A DNA stretch of 64,000 nucleotides from assembly GCF_026385525.1 (NCBI RefSeq), contig NZ_JANIDY010000001.1, positions 806,001 through 870,000 of the forward strand. The letters are read 5' to 3'. The notes under the pieces were generated by a model. That model was not told where the DNA came from. It ran no database searches and worked only from the letters and a program-made list of their open reading frames with translations. Both the position numbers and the translations under genes were made by a program. The DNA comes from Bombella pluederhausensis. GTDB lineage: Bacteria > Pseudomonadota > Alphaproteobacteria > Acetobacterales > Acetobacteraceae. Shown piece by piece: positions 35,810 to 44,738 of the stretch; the first letter of the stretch is position 1; each line of letters starts with the position of its first letter.

Positions 35810-36670
35810 ATGACAACATTTCAGGCCATCATTCTCGCCATCGTTCAGGGTATTACGGAGCCTTTCCCGGTTAGCAGTCTGGGCCATGCTGTTCTCCTTC
35901 CCGGTCTGCTGCACTGGTCGCTTGATGAGCACAGCCCTACATTCTTACCTTTCCTGACCATGCTGCACGTTGGCACGCTTGCAGCTCTGGCTCATGTTTT
36001 CTGGGCGGACTGGCGGGCCATTCTTATCGGCCTGTTCTCTCCCCGTCAGACAGCCCAGACCCGTAACAAGGCCTTCCGCCTATGCAGCCTGCTGGTTGTT
36101 GCCACCATACCAGCCGTCATTATGGGGGGACTGTTTGAACACCATCTGAGGCTGGTCTTTGCCAATCCTTTCATGGTGGCTGGATTTCTGACACTCAACG
36201 GGTTCCTGCTCATCATGACGGAGGTTATGCGTCGCCGTGCCCTCCGTACCATGCAGGACGACAGCTACCAGACGCAGGAACTTGGCTGGAAAGATGCCTT
36301 CATCATCGGGCTCTGGCAGTGTCTGGCGCTATTCCCCGGTCTGTCCCGCTCCGGGGCAACGATCAATGGCGGGTTGATGCGAGGCCTAGATCACCTGACC
36401 GCAACACGCTTTTCCCTGCTCATGGCGCAGCCCATCATTCTGGCAGCTACAGCCAAAGAGGCGTGGCAGCTCCGCCACACCCCTCTTTCCCACGCCGTCA
36501 TCATGCAATCACTCATCGGGGCGGTCGTAGCAGGCGTCACGGCGCTGATCTGCTCGCGTCTGCTTCTGCGCTTCTTCCGGGAAGATAACCAGAATACCTT
36601 GGTGGGTTTCGGGCTTTACTGCCTGCTAGCGGGCCTTGGCAGTGCCTGTCTCCTGCATTTTCACCTCTGA
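35810..36670 (+). CDS. uppP: undecaprenyl-diphosphatase (BacA/UppP), variant active-site sequence
   Basis: The 286-residue integral membrane enzyme recycles undecaprenyl diphosphate to the monophosphate carrier for cell wall and LPS synthesis. PGLSRSGATINGGLM is the second conserved motif. The first motif reads QGITEPFPVSSLGH at residues 13-26: a Gln stands where E. coli BacA has Glu17, whereas the second Glu (E17 here) is kept. Variants of this sort occur in a known sub-family. The start codon lies 165 bases from the divergent MCE gene. Confidence 0.9.
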   Translation: MTTFQAIILAIVQGITEPFPVSSLGHAVLLPGLLHWSLDEHSPTFLPFLTMLHVGTLAALAHVFWADWRAILIGLFSPRQTAQTRNKAFRLCSLLVVATIPAVIMGGLFEHHLRLVFANPFMVAGFLTLNGFLLIMTEVMRRRALRTMQDDSYQTQELGWKDAFIIGLWQCLALFPGLSRSGATINGGLMRGLDHLTATRFSLLMAQPIILAATAKEAWQLRHTPLSHAVIMQSLIGAVVAGVTALICSRLLLRFFREDNQNTLVGFGLYCLLAGLGSACLLHFHL

Positions 36671-36735
36671 CGGCAGAAAAACATACAAGCGCAATTTACA
36701 AATACGTCCCAGACCGCCAGAAAGAAAACATTCCG

Positions 36736-36748
36736 GTATCATACCGTT
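36736..36748. promoter_or_regulatory. short inverted repeat before the first permease gene
   Basis: CGGTA-TCA-TACCG is a perfect 5-base inverted repeat about 50 bases upstream of the first APC permease start, in an otherwise gene-free 129-base gap. It could be an operator or part of a promoter; no protein is known to bind it. Confidence 0.3.
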
Positions 36749-36799
36749 TCAGGCCGTTATGCAGGAATCGTGACATCTCATGCCGCATCTTAGACCATC

Positions 36800-38302
36800 A
36801 TGAACAAGGCACGCCGCAAAACCCTCTCTCAGATACAGTCTGCCAAGGGTCAGCATGACCTTAAACGCAGCCTTGGTGCCACGCAGCTTCTACTCATGGG
36901 TGTAGGGACTGCCATCGGGGCGGGTGTTTATGTCATTACCGGCACGGCCGCAGCAGAATATGCCGGTCCTTCGGTTCTACTTTCCTTTCTGATTGCGGCA
37001 GCCGCCTGCCTTTTCACAGCGCTCTGCTATGGAGAGCTGGCTTCGACCTTTCCCGTTTCAGGCTCGGCCTATGCCTATGCCTACCTCTCCATGGGCGAGA
37101 AAATGGCCTGGGTGACAGGCTGGCTGCTTCTGCTGGAATACGGCATCGCTGGAACAGCCGTGGCCGCAGGGTTCTCAGGATATCTGACATCCCTCCTCAA
37201 AGGGTTTGGCATCCATGTGCCGACTGTCATCTCACAGACGACCTTCCAGTCCATTCCTCACTCCAGTAGCGGGCTGCTGGCTTTTCATCCCAGTGTCAAC
37301 CTGATCGGCCTTGCCGTCATGCTGTTCATCAGCCTGGTGCTCGTGCGTGGCATTGAGGCCGCAGCACGATTTAATACGCTCTTTGTCTGTGTCAAAATCA
37401 GTGTGCTGGCCCTGTTTGTCGGGGTTGGGCTATTCTATCTCCATCCAGCCTACTGGCACCCTTTTATCCCGCCCTCTCAAGGGAACTTCCATTTTGGCGT
37501 GGCAGGTATCTTCCGAGCGGCTTCCATCATTTTCTTTGCCTATGGCGGATTTGAAACCGTCTCCACCGCTGCCGCCGAGGCCCGCAACCCGACCCGGGAC
37601 GTCCCCATCGGGATCATCGGCAGTCTCATCATCTGCACGCTGGTCTATGTCACCGTGGCCGCTGTCCTGTTGGGCGTTGCCCCTTATCAGATGCTGGATG
37701 TGGCGGACCCGCTCGCCGTTGCCACAGGGCTGATGCAGAAGCCATGGCTTGCCTTCCTCATCAATGCCGGGGCTACGATCGGGCTGTTCTCCGTACTGAT
37801 AGGGCTGCTCTATGCCATTTCCCGCATGGTCCATGCCATCAGCCATGACGGGCTCCTGCCGGGCTTCTTCAGCGTTGTACATCCACGCTTCAGAACGCCA
37901 TGGCTGGCTACGTTACTACTGGGCCTCGTCATGGGGCTTATGAGCGCTACCATGCCTATCGCTCTGCTGGGGGACTTGCTCTGCATTGGCACCACGCTCG
38001 CTTTCGCCATTGTCTGCTTTACGGTTATCTGGCAGCGCAACAAGGCGCCCGATACGCCACGTCCATTTCAGGTGCCGCTGGGAGGTATCCGCATCCGGGG
38101 TATCTGGCTGGGAACCACGCCTCTGCTAGGCATCTTCTTCTGCCTCTGCATGATCGTGCCGCTGGGACTGAACATCATACATGTGACCCTGCACGGTAAC
38201 GTTATCCCGCTCATTTTCTTCATCATCTATACAGGGCTGGGTTTTGCGACCTATCTGTTCTATGGACGGCATAATTCCACCATGAAGCAGCCTCCTTCCT
38301 GA
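36800..38302 (+). CDS. APC superfamily amino acid permease (cationic amino acid type), copy 1
   Basis: A 500-residue permease with about 12 hydrophobic helices. After a basic N-terminus comes LLMGVGTAIGAGVYVITGTA, the helix 1 substrate-binding loop of APC transporters, then FPVSGSAYAYAYLSMGE and AYGGFETVSTAAAEARNPTRD. It should import an amino acid with protons; sequences of this type are usually called CAT-like. A closely similar copy follows 99 bases downstream. No ribosome site is clear. Confidence 0.9.
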   Translation: MNKARRKTLSQIQSAKGQHDLKRSLGATQLLLMGVGTAIGAGVYVITGTAAAEYAGPSVLLSFLIAAAACLFTALCYGELASTFPVSGSAYAYAYLSMGEKMAWVTGWLLLLEYGIAGTAVAAGFSGYLTSLLKGFGIHVPTVISQTTFQSIPHSSSGLLAFHPSVNLIGLAVMLFISLVLVRGIEAAARFNTLFVCVKISVLALFVGVGLFYLHPAYWHPFIPPSQGNFHFGVAGIFRAASIIFFAYGGFETVSTAAAEARNPTRDVPIGIIGSLIICTLVYVTVAAVLLGVAPYQMLDVADPLAVATGLMQKPWLAFLINAGATIGLFSVLIGLLYAISRMVHAISHDGLLPGFFSVVHPRFRTPWLATLLLGLVMGLMSATMPIALLGDLLCIGTTLAFAIVCFTVIWQRNKAPDTPRPFQVPLGGIRIRGIWLGTTPLLGIFFCLCMIVPLGLNIIHVTLHGNVIPLIFFIIYTGLGFATYLFYGRHNSTMKQPPS

Positions 38303-38401
38303 AAGGCCCCTTAGCCTCTCATATGGCTGCTCAGAAGATGTCCATGAGGCTCTCTTTCCCCCGTCCGTATGCTGTTTATTTCTGGATGATCCATCGTCTT
38401 T

Positions 38402-39937
38402 ATGCGTAAACGTTCCTCTCCTTCCCCGAAACGCCGTGATCCACGCCGCAAAACCATGCACCAGATCACGGCGGAAAATGATTCCGTCACGCTGAAAAGA
38501 AGCCTGACAGCAACACAGCTGCTACTCATGGGGGTTGGGACAACTGTTGGAGCGGGCGTCTATGTGATGACCGGCACAGCGGCGGCTGAATATGCAGGGC
38601 CTGCCGTGCTGCTCTCCTTCCTCGTGGCGGCGGCGGCCTGCCTGTTCACCGCCTTCTGTTATGGTGAACTCTCCTCGACCTTCCCCGTTTCGGGGTCTTC
38701 CTATTCCTACGCCTATATTTCCATGGGAGAGCGGGCAGCGTGGAATGTCAGCTGGCTGATGCTGCTTGAATATGGCATTTCCTGCACGGCTGTAGCGGCT
38801 GGCCTTTCTGGCTACATGAACTCTCTACTGGGTATTTTTAACATCCACCTGCCCCTTTGGCTGACCCAGACGAGCCTCCAGCCCGTTCCTGGTTCCGAAG
38901 GGACAGCCCTGACGGCAGGATGGCGACTGGACCTGATCGGCTTTGTGTCCGTTCTGCTCGTTACGGCCCTTCTGGCCCGTGGTGTGGAGGAATCTGCCCG
39001 CTTTAATTCACTGGTCGTTGCCCTGAAAATTGGCGTCCTGTTCCTCTTTCTTATCATCGGGATTGGTTATATTAACCCGGCTAACTGGTTCCCATTCATC
39101 CCGCCCGCACAGGAACATTTCCATTTTGGTGTAGCGGGCATCTTCCGGGCTGCCTCCATCATCTTCTTCGCCTATGGTGGGTTCGAGGCTGTTTCAACAG
39201 CTTCATCAGAAGCCCGTAATCCAACCCGTGATATTCCGATCGGCATCATTGGCAGTCTGCTCATCTGCACACTGATTTATGTTGCCGTGGCCGCTGTCCT
39301 GCTCGGAATCGTTCCCTATGGTAAGCTGAACGTAGCGGACCCGCTCGCCATAGCCACGCAGGCCATGGGCAAGCCATGGCTGGCACTGCTCGTGAATGGC
39401 GGGGCAACTATTGGTCTGTCTTCCGTTCTTCTGGGACTCATGTACGGGCAATCCCGCATCCTGCTAACAACAGGACGTGATGGGCTGATCCCTGCCGTCT
39501 TCAGCAAGATTCACACCCGCTACCGCACACCGGCACGGGGTACGTTCATCATGGGGGCCATCATTGCCCTGATGACGGCAACGCTGCCCATCGACATCAT
39601 CAGCGACCTTGTTTCACTCGGCACGGCACTGGCCTTCGCCATGGTCTGCTTCACCGTCATCTGGCAGCGCAACTACGCCGCCGATACGAAGCGCCCCTTC
39701 AGCGTGCCACTGGGTGGCTTCCGCATCCGTGGCTTCTGGATCGGCGTTACGCCAGTTCTGGGCATCATCTTCTGCCTCATCATGATTTTGCCGCTGCTGT
39801 TCAACATGATCCATGCTCTGCTAGGCGGTAATCCAGTGCCTGTGATCCTGCTGGTCACCTATTTTCTGATCGGTGCCCTGACATATCGCTTTTACGGCTA
39901 TCACAATTCCCGCATGGCCCCCCAGTCCAGAGACTGA
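38402..39937 (+). CDS. APC superfamily amino acid permease, copy 2 (tandem paralogue)
   Basis: The 511-residue protein is a clear paralogue of the upstream permease, with the same helix 1 loop (LLMGVGTTVGAGVYVMTGTA), FPVSGSSYSYAYISMGE, and AYGGFEAVSTASSEARNPTRD, plus matching C-terminal RPFSVPLGGFRIRGFW. Differences concentrate in loops and helices 3-4, so substrates may differ. I keep the first ATG because copy 1 also has a basic N-terminus of similar length; a Met at 38456 is possible. It ends 16 bases from the convergent MscS-like gene with no hairpin between them. Confidence 0.9.
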   Translation: MRKRSSPSPKRRDPRRKTMHQITAENDSVTLKRSLTATQLLLMGVGTTVGAGVYVMTGTAAAEYAGPAVLLSFLVAAAACLFTAFCYGELSSTFPVSGSSYSYAYISMGERAAWNVSWLMLLEYGISCTAVAAGLSGYMNSLLGIFNIHLPLWLTQTSLQPVPGSEGTALTAGWRLDLIGFVSVLLVTALLARGVEESARFNSLVVALKIGVLFLFLIIGIGYINPANWFPFIPPAQEHFHFGVAGIFRAASIIFFAYGGFEAVSTASSEARNPTRDIPIGIIGSLLICTLIYVAVAAVLLGIVPYGKLNVADPLAIATQAMGKPWLALLVNGGATIGLSSVLLGLMYGQSRILLTTGRDGLIPAVFSKIHTRYRTPARGTFIMGAIIALMTATLPIDIISDLVSLGTALAFAMVCFTVIWQRNYAADTKRPFSVPLGGFRIRGFWIGVTPVLGIIFCLIMILPLLFNMIHALLGGNPVPVILLVTYFLIGALTYRFYGYHNSRMAPQSRD

Positions 39938-39953
39938 ACAAGGGGGAAGCGTC

Positions 39954-41162
39954 CTACTTCTTCCTGCTATCGCTCACGCTGCCGGGGCCCATATAACTGC
40001 CCGGCGGCGGACGATGCACCGGAGGAGACAACATGGTATCGGGATCAGCCATATCAAGCTTTTCCCCGGTCTCAGGTGAGACAAAAGCAACACGCCGGCG
40101 TGGCAGCGCCTGGGGAAAATCCTTCCGAATACGGGCAATAGCTTTTTCCCGAATATCACACCGGAGGTCCCAGCTCTGCATGGCATTACGGGCACTGGCG
40201 ATCACACGAACAGACATGGCCTGATCGGTGCAGTCAGACACCTGAGCATCAAACACCTTACCATCCCAGAGCGGGCAGCTCCTCACAATATCCCTCAGCA
40301 TGTCCCGGATTTCATCCATAGGTGCATCATAATCCAGCCAGAGAAACACCACGCCCGTAATGGCCGCCGAATTATGCGTCCAGTTTTCGAAGCGGTTCTC
40401 AAGGAAGTAGGAAATAGGCACGATATGGCGCCGCCAGTCCCAGACACGCAAAACCACATAGGTAGCCGTAATTTCCTCTACCCAGCACCAGTCCCCATTG
40501 ATGACGACCAGATCTTCCATACGAATAGGCTGTGTTATGGCGATCTGCACACCGGCAATCAGATTTGTCAGCAGCCCACGGGCAGACAGACCGACAATCA
40601 ACGATGCCGCACCCGCAGAAGCAAAGAGTGACACACCATATTGTTTAACGGACGGAAACAGCATCAGAGCCGAAGCCACCGTCACAAGCCCGATCAGGAT
40701 TTCTCCCAGCCGCCGCAACACCTTGATCTGCGTCTGATGGGCACGGGCCATGATATCATCCGCATAATCCAGCCGTGCCAGACGATTGAGATACGCCTCC
40801 GACATCAGGCGGAACATGGTGATGATCGAGAATCCCAGAACCAGGATCAGCAGGAAGAAGAAAAACAGCCGCAAATCCTGTTCCTGCTCATAGGAAAATC
40901 CCGTAGCCGCTGGAAGTGCCGCCAGCAGCGTCAAGAGCGTAACCATGATCTGCATGGGGCGCCGCAACGCACTGACCGTATTGCGAATCATGGCCCCGCT
41001 GCGTGTACCGGGAATGCGCAAAATCAGTGCACTAGCCCCGTGTCCCGCATAAAACGCCGTCAACCCAACGATGACGAGCATCAGGATAGAAACAAGCGCC
41101 GGTGGCAGCCATGATAATGCGCTGCTGAATGCAAACAGGATACTGGTGAAATGCTGAGACAA
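39954..41162 (-). CDS. MscS-family mechanosensitive ion channel
   Basis: The 402-residue protein has four or five membrane helices, then the pore-lining helix ASLIVGLSARGLLTNLIAGV, the family signature, followed by the beta-domain (ITQPIRMEDLVVINGDWCWVEEI) and a cytoplasmic alpha/beta domain. It would open on membrane tension at osmotic downshift. The last 40 residues are Pro-rich and polar. The 185-base gap upstream holds the tRNA promoter and no gene. Confidence 0.9.
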   Translation of the reverse strand: MSQHFTSILFAFSSALSWLPPALVSILMLVIVGLTAFYAGHGASALILRIPGTRSGAMIRNTVSALRRPMQIMVTLLTLLAALPAATGFSYEQEQDLRLFFFFLLILVLGFSIITMFRLMSEAYLNRLARLDYADDIMARAHQTQIKVLRRLGEILIGLVTVASALMLFPSVKQYGVSLFASAGAASLIVGLSARGLLTNLIAGVQIAITQPIRMEDLVVINGDWCWVEEITATYVVLRVWDWRRHIVPISYFLENRFENWTHNSAAITGVVFLWLDYDAPMDEIRDMLRDIVRSCPLWDGKVFDAQVSDCTDQAMSVRVIASARNAMQSWDLRCDIREKAIARIRKDFPQALPRRRVAFVSPETGEKLDMADPDTMLSPPVHRPPPGSYMGPGSVSDSRKK

Positions 41163-41279
41163 AAGGGATAACCCCCCGAACTTTTAAGGCATGGACTCTC
41201 TCTGGCCGAAAATGACAGCCCCGCCACAGGAAGGGAATAGAAAAGAACGAAAAAACATGAAGATACGCCTTCACCCCTG

Positions 41280-41308
41280 TTGACTTCCCTGCCCAACTGC
41301 CATAAACA
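41280..41308 (+). promoter_or_regulatory. putative promoter of tRNA-Met
   Basis: TTGACT (41280-41285) and TAAACA (41303-41308) are 17 bases apart, with a predicted start near 41315, about 33 bases before the tRNA. The -35 box is close to consensus; the -10 box is weak. Confidence 0.4.
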
Positions 41309-41347
41309 TCACACCCATCGGAAGGCGAAAGCTTTTCAGGATATCAT

Positions 41348-41422
41348 GGCGGTGTAGCTCAGTGGTAGAGCAGGGGAATCATAATCCCTTGGTCGGCGGT
41401 TCAAATCCGTCCACCGCTACCA
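41348..41422 (+). tRNA. tRNA-Met (CAT), elongator type
   Basis: A 75-base cloverleaf with encoded CCA. The acceptor stem GGCGGTG pairs with CACCGCT, the D arm is GCTC/GAGC, the anticodon loop is ATCATAA with anticodon CAT, and the T arm GGCGG/CCGTC encloses TTCAAAT. The first pair is G-T. The loop differs from the CTCATAA of tRNA-Ile2, and the stem lacks the initiator features, so I call it elongator Met. Confidence 0.93.
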
Positions 41423-41553
41423 TCTTTCCTTTCCGATACATCCCCCCATACAATATAAAACATATGCTGAAGCTAAACAGCACAGGTCGGCCTTATGTCG
41501 TCTTGGCTCACTGCACGGGCATGTGTTCCCTCATTCCAACGCACCGAGCCGAC

Positions 41554-41583
41554 AAAAAAACAGGCTGACATAAGCCAGCCTGT
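41554..41583 (-). terminator. rho-independent terminator of the DUF4167 gene
   Basis: On the minus strand ACAGGCTG (41576-41583) pairs with CAGCCTGT (41560-41567) around an 8-base loop, then a T run (41554-41560). It lies 17 bases after the DUF4167 stop. The rest of the gap to the tRNA shows no gene. Confidence 0.85.
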
Positions 41584-41599
41584 CCATACCTGAAGCGTC

Positions 41600-42067
41600 T
41601 CAGTCCTCGCTGTCCTGTTCTACGTCTTCATCCCGTTCTTCGGTCCGCCGTCTGCGCTCGGCTGGGCGGCGCTCGCTAACAGGAGGAGACATCTCCTCAT
41701 CTTCCTGCTCGCCACGGCGCTCCCGTGATTCGCGGCGTTCCTGCTTGGCCTGCTCATAATTACGCTGCCGTTCGGCACGCTCCTGCTGAGCAGCCTGAGC
41801 AGCCTGATTCATGGCATTGAGCATACGGAAATAGTGCTCGGCATGCTGAAAATAAGCCTCAGCCTGCACTCGGTCCCCGGTCCCTGTCGCATCACGACCA
41901 AGCTGGAGATATTTCTCAAAAAGCTGCTGGGCTGTGCCACGAATGCGCAGGTCTGGCCCGTTACTCTCAAAAACATGGTTCCGGTTTAGAGGAATCTGGC
42001 CATTATTGCCACGGGATGCTCCTCCACCGCCGCCTGAACGATGATGACGGTTCCTCATTCGCTTCAT
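41600..42067 (-). CDS. DUF4167 domain protein
   Basis: The 155-residue protein begins with a basic, Gly-rich tract (RNRHHRSGGGGGASRG), then a conserved helical core, NHVFESNGPDLRIRGTAQQL followed by EKYLQLGRDA and VQAEAYFQHAEHYFRMLN, which is DUF4167. The last 60 residues are charged and repetitive (Arg/Glu-rich), likely disordered. An RNA-binding or ribosome-linked role is often guessed from the prmC/prfA setting and the basic head, but is unproven. A Met three codons later could be the start. The 199-base gap to prmC shows no gene I can support. Confidence 0.87.
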   Translation of the reverse strand: MKRMRNRHHRSGGGGGASRGNNGQIPLNRNHVFESNGPDLRIRGTAQQLFEKYLQLGRDATGTGDRVQAEAYFQHAEHYFRMLNAMNQAAQAAQQERAERQRNYEQAKQERRESRERRGEQEDEEMSPPVSERRPAERRRRTEERDEDVEQDSED

Positions 42068-42266
42068 ATTTTCAAACCTGCAATCTTGTCACAATGGCGC
42101 TCTCAGCAGCCAGCCTGCCGTTTCTTCTCATCACTATCTGAAGAAACATCACTTCCAGAGGAAACAGAATGTCTGCCACAGCCGACAGCCCATCGCAATA
42201 CGCTGCCCATCCCCTGTATTTTCCACTGTAATCTATCAGGCATCACCCCATAAGCCAACTGCTTTC

Positions 42267-43106
42267 CTAAGAAAAGGCAAGGACCAGAGCACGCCCCACA
42301 CCACCAAGGTCTTTCCTGCATTCCAGCACCTTCAGCCCCGCTGCTTCGGCCAGAGCCGTTACGGCTTTCTCCTGCCCCACACCCAGCTCCAACACGGCGC
42401 ATCCTGTTTCCGAAAGCAGATGAGGAAGGCTTCTGCACAGAATCCGATAGGCCACCAGACCATCATCCCCACCATCCAGCGCCCGGTGTGGTTCATACTC
42501 CACCACATCCGGCATCAGATGAGCCATGTCCGCATGTTCAATATAAGGCGGGTTGGAGAGAACAACATCAAACTGTCCCCTGATCGCCGTGGCCCAATCT
42601 CCTGCTACAAAAGCCGTCCGCTCGGAAAGACCGTTACGGCGGGCATTGCGGCGGGCCAGAGCGGCCGCCCCCGGTGCAACATCCACACCCAGCCCCCAAG
42701 CCTGCGGATATTCCGTAAGTGCTGCCAATAACAGGCACCCTGTCCCCGTCCCCAGGTCCAACACGGAACGGACCGCCTGACGATCTGGCCTATGATGCAG
42801 CAGAGCCTCCAACAAGGTCTCACTATCACCTCGTGGAATCAGCGTTTCGGGCGACACATGGAGGTCCAGCGTCCAGAATCCCTGCTCTCCGATGATGAAA
42901 GCAACTGGCTCCCGTGCACTGCGCCTCTGAATGGCCATCTGGAACTTCTCCACGGAGCCATCAGGGATTATGTCACGCTGCAACAGCTCCATTCGAGTAC
43001 AGCCGCAGGCCCAACAAAGCAGAAGATTAGCCTCGAAAGCAGCATCTTCGATGCCAGCCTGAAAAAGTCTTTCTCTGGCCTGTTTCAAAAGAGTTATTTT
43101 ACGCAT
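42267..43106 (-). CDS. prmC: peptide chain release factor N5-glutamine methyltransferase PrmC
   Basis: PrmC (HemK) methylates the Gln of the GGQ motif in release factors. The 279-residue protein has LDLGTGTGCLLLAAL (SAM site) and LSNPPYIEHADM (NPPY catalytic motif). I start at MRKITLLKQARERL, with AGGA nine bases before it; the 60 codons upstream belong to another gene's territory. Its substrate PrfA is encoded just upstream, but an orphan gene on the other strand lies between. Confidence 0.94.
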   Translation of the reverse strand: MRKITLLKQARERLFQAGIEDAAFEANLLLCWACGCTRMELLQRDIIPDGSVEKFQMAIQRRSAREPVAFIIGEQGFWTLDLHVSPETLIPRGDSETLLEALLHHRPDRQAVRSVLDLGTGTGCLLLAALTEYPQAWGLGVDVAPGAAALARRNARRNGLSERTAFVAGDWATAIRGQFDVVLSNPPYIEHADMAHLMPDVVEYEPHRALDGGDDGLVAYRILCRSLPHLLSETGCAVLELGVGQEKAVTALAEAAGLKVLECRKDLGGVGRALVLAFS

Positions 43107-43154
43107 AGACGTTATTCCTGATCTGCCGCTTTCATCCTTCCGGGAAGACCAGAC

Positions 43155-43643
43155 ATGACCATATCCCGTTTCGTACGTTCTCTGCTTGTTCCGCTCAGTT
43201 TCAGCCTGGTGCTGATGCCTGCCGCAAGAGGTGAAACCATCGGCCCCATGCCAGATGGACCAACGGGCGGGAGTTTCACGGTTCATGATGGCCGTGCTCC
43301 CGATGAACTCTCGGAATCGTCACGCCTGTATCTGAACGGCCAACTCGCCGCAACCTTCCATCTTGATCTGGCACATGCGGATGATACCGCCACTATCCCT
43401 ATTCCTCTAGGGCGAGTGGATATTCCCTATAGCCTCTGCGGCACCATTACCGTGATGCAGAATGGCCATCCTGAGACCCGTAATGTCAGTGGTGAAGGTG
43501 TGCTTCACAGCCCAGACGGCCATTATTATGAGGCTGTCGGCAGTGACACTTTCAAGGATTTTTTCCTGCTTGATGAAAATGATCCCTCTGCCGCCGAGCA
43601 TCACAACGGGGCATCTTCCCGCTGTATCTCCTCCAACAGCTGA
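43155..43643 (+). CDS. secreted orphan protein, 162 aa
   Basis: I do not recognise this protein. It begins with a clear signal peptide: basic MTISRFVRS, a hydrophobic core LLVPLSFSLVLMPAA and a likely cleavage after RG or nearby. The mature part is about 135 residues, Asp/Gly/His-rich, with two Cys (in PYSLCGTITV and SSRCISS) that may pair. GGAAGA lies upstream of the ATG. It occupies the gap between prfA and prmC on the opposite strand, convergent with prfA by 21 bases. The presence of a full-length signal peptide is the best argument that it is expressed. Confidence 0.68.
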   Translation: MTISRFVRSLLVPLSFSLVLMPAARGETIGPMPDGPTGGSFTVHDGRAPDELSESSRLYLNGQLAATFHLDLAHADDTATIPIPLGRVDIPYSLCGTITVMQNGHPETRNVSGEGVLHSPDGHYYEAVGSDTFKDFFLLDENDPSAAEHHNGASSRCISSNS

Positions 43644-43664
43644 CTTAAATGAACTGGCCGCCCT

Positions 43665-44738
43665 TCAGGAGCGGCCAATTTCTTCCGCCAGTAGAGCCAT
43701 CTGTTCATGATGGGTCAGGGCATTGACGATCTCGTCAAACTCGCCCCCCATAACCTGAGCAATTTTATAAAGTGTCAGATTGATACGGTGATCCGTGACA
43801 CGCCCCTGTGGGAAATTATATGTCCGTATCCGCTCGGAACGGTCCCCCGTCCCGACCTGTGATTTACGATCCGCTGCCCGGCTATCATGTGCCTTCTGAC
43901 GTTCGGCTTCATAAAGACGGGCACGGAGAATCTGCATGGCCTTCGCCTTGTTGCGATGCTGGCTTTTTTCCTCCTGCATAGCCACAACAACACCCGTTGG
44001 CAGATGCGTGATACGCACGGCACTTTCCGTCTTATTGACATGCTGACCACCGGCGCCAGATGCCCGATAAACATCAATCCGCAGGTCTTCTTCATTCACC
44101 TGCACATCGACTTCTTCCGCTTCTGGCAGCACGGCCACCGTCACCGTAGAAGTGTGAATACGCCCCTGACTCTCCGTAGCCGGAACGCGCTGAACCCGAT
44201 GCACACCAGATTCATATTTGAAGCGGGCAAATACGCCCCGCCCTGTAATCGTGGCCATCCCTTCCCGAATGCCGGAAAGCTCACTTTCCGTCAGGGACAT
44301 GACTTCAAAACGCCAACCGTTATTTTCCGCAAAACGGCGATAAGCCTCGAACAGTTCTGCCGCAAACAGAGCGGCTTCATCACCACCGGCAGCGGGGCGG
44401 ACTTCCAGAATGGCACTGCGTTCATCAGCATCATCACGGGGCAGAAGCGCCAACTGCATGGCTTGTTCCAGAGCGGGCATTTCAGCCTCGACCTCATCGA
44501 GCTCAAGCTGGGCCAGCTCCTTCATCTCAGGGTCCTTTAACAGGGCCTGAGCATCCTTCTGCCGTTTCTGTGCCGCCTGCCATGCCCGGATAGCAGCCAC
44601 GGGCTTTTCCATAGCTGCATAATCCCGTGAGAGACGGGCAAAGTCATCTCCACCCATCTCACCAGACGCCATCAAGGCCTGCATTTCCTCAAAGCGGGCA
44701 ATGATCTGCTCCAGCTTATGCTCAATCGCAGCGCTCAT
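43665..44738 (-). CDS. prfA: peptide chain release factor 1
   Basis: RF1 ends translation at UAA and UAG. The 357-residue protein has the GGQ loop [20 protein letters not shown] and the RF1 anticodon-like region ([24 protein letters not shown]-type sequence; [13 protein letters not shown] seen). The GGQ Gln is the target of PrmC. The start overlaps the hisS stop as ATGA. It is followed by the orphan secreted gene. Confidence 0.96.
   Translation of the reverse strand: MSAAIEHKLEQIIARFEEMQALMASGEMGGDDFARLSRDYAAMEKPVAAIRAWQAAQKRQKDAQALLKDPEMKELAQLELDEVEAEMPALEQAMQLALLPRDDADERSAILEVRPAAGGDEAALFAAELFEAYRRFAENNGWRFEVMSLTESELSGIREGMATITGRGVFARFKYESGVHRVQRVPATESQGRIHTSTVTVAVLPEAEEVDVQVNEEDLRIDVYRASGAGGQHVNKTESAVRITHLPTGVVVAMQEEKSQHRNKAKAMQILRARLYEAERQKAHDSRAADRKSQVGTGDRSERIRTYNFPQGRVTDHRINLTLYKIAQVMGGEFDEIVNALTHHEQMALLAEEIGRS

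Noticed and set aside
41348-41422. Possible tRNA-Ile2 (lysidine-modified CAT)
   Set aside because: The anticodon loop ATCATAA and the CCGCTACCA end fit elongator Met better than Ile2.
42068-42266. Possible small gene between DUF4167 and prmC
   Set aside because: Short plus-strand frames exist, but none has a convincing start or coding character.
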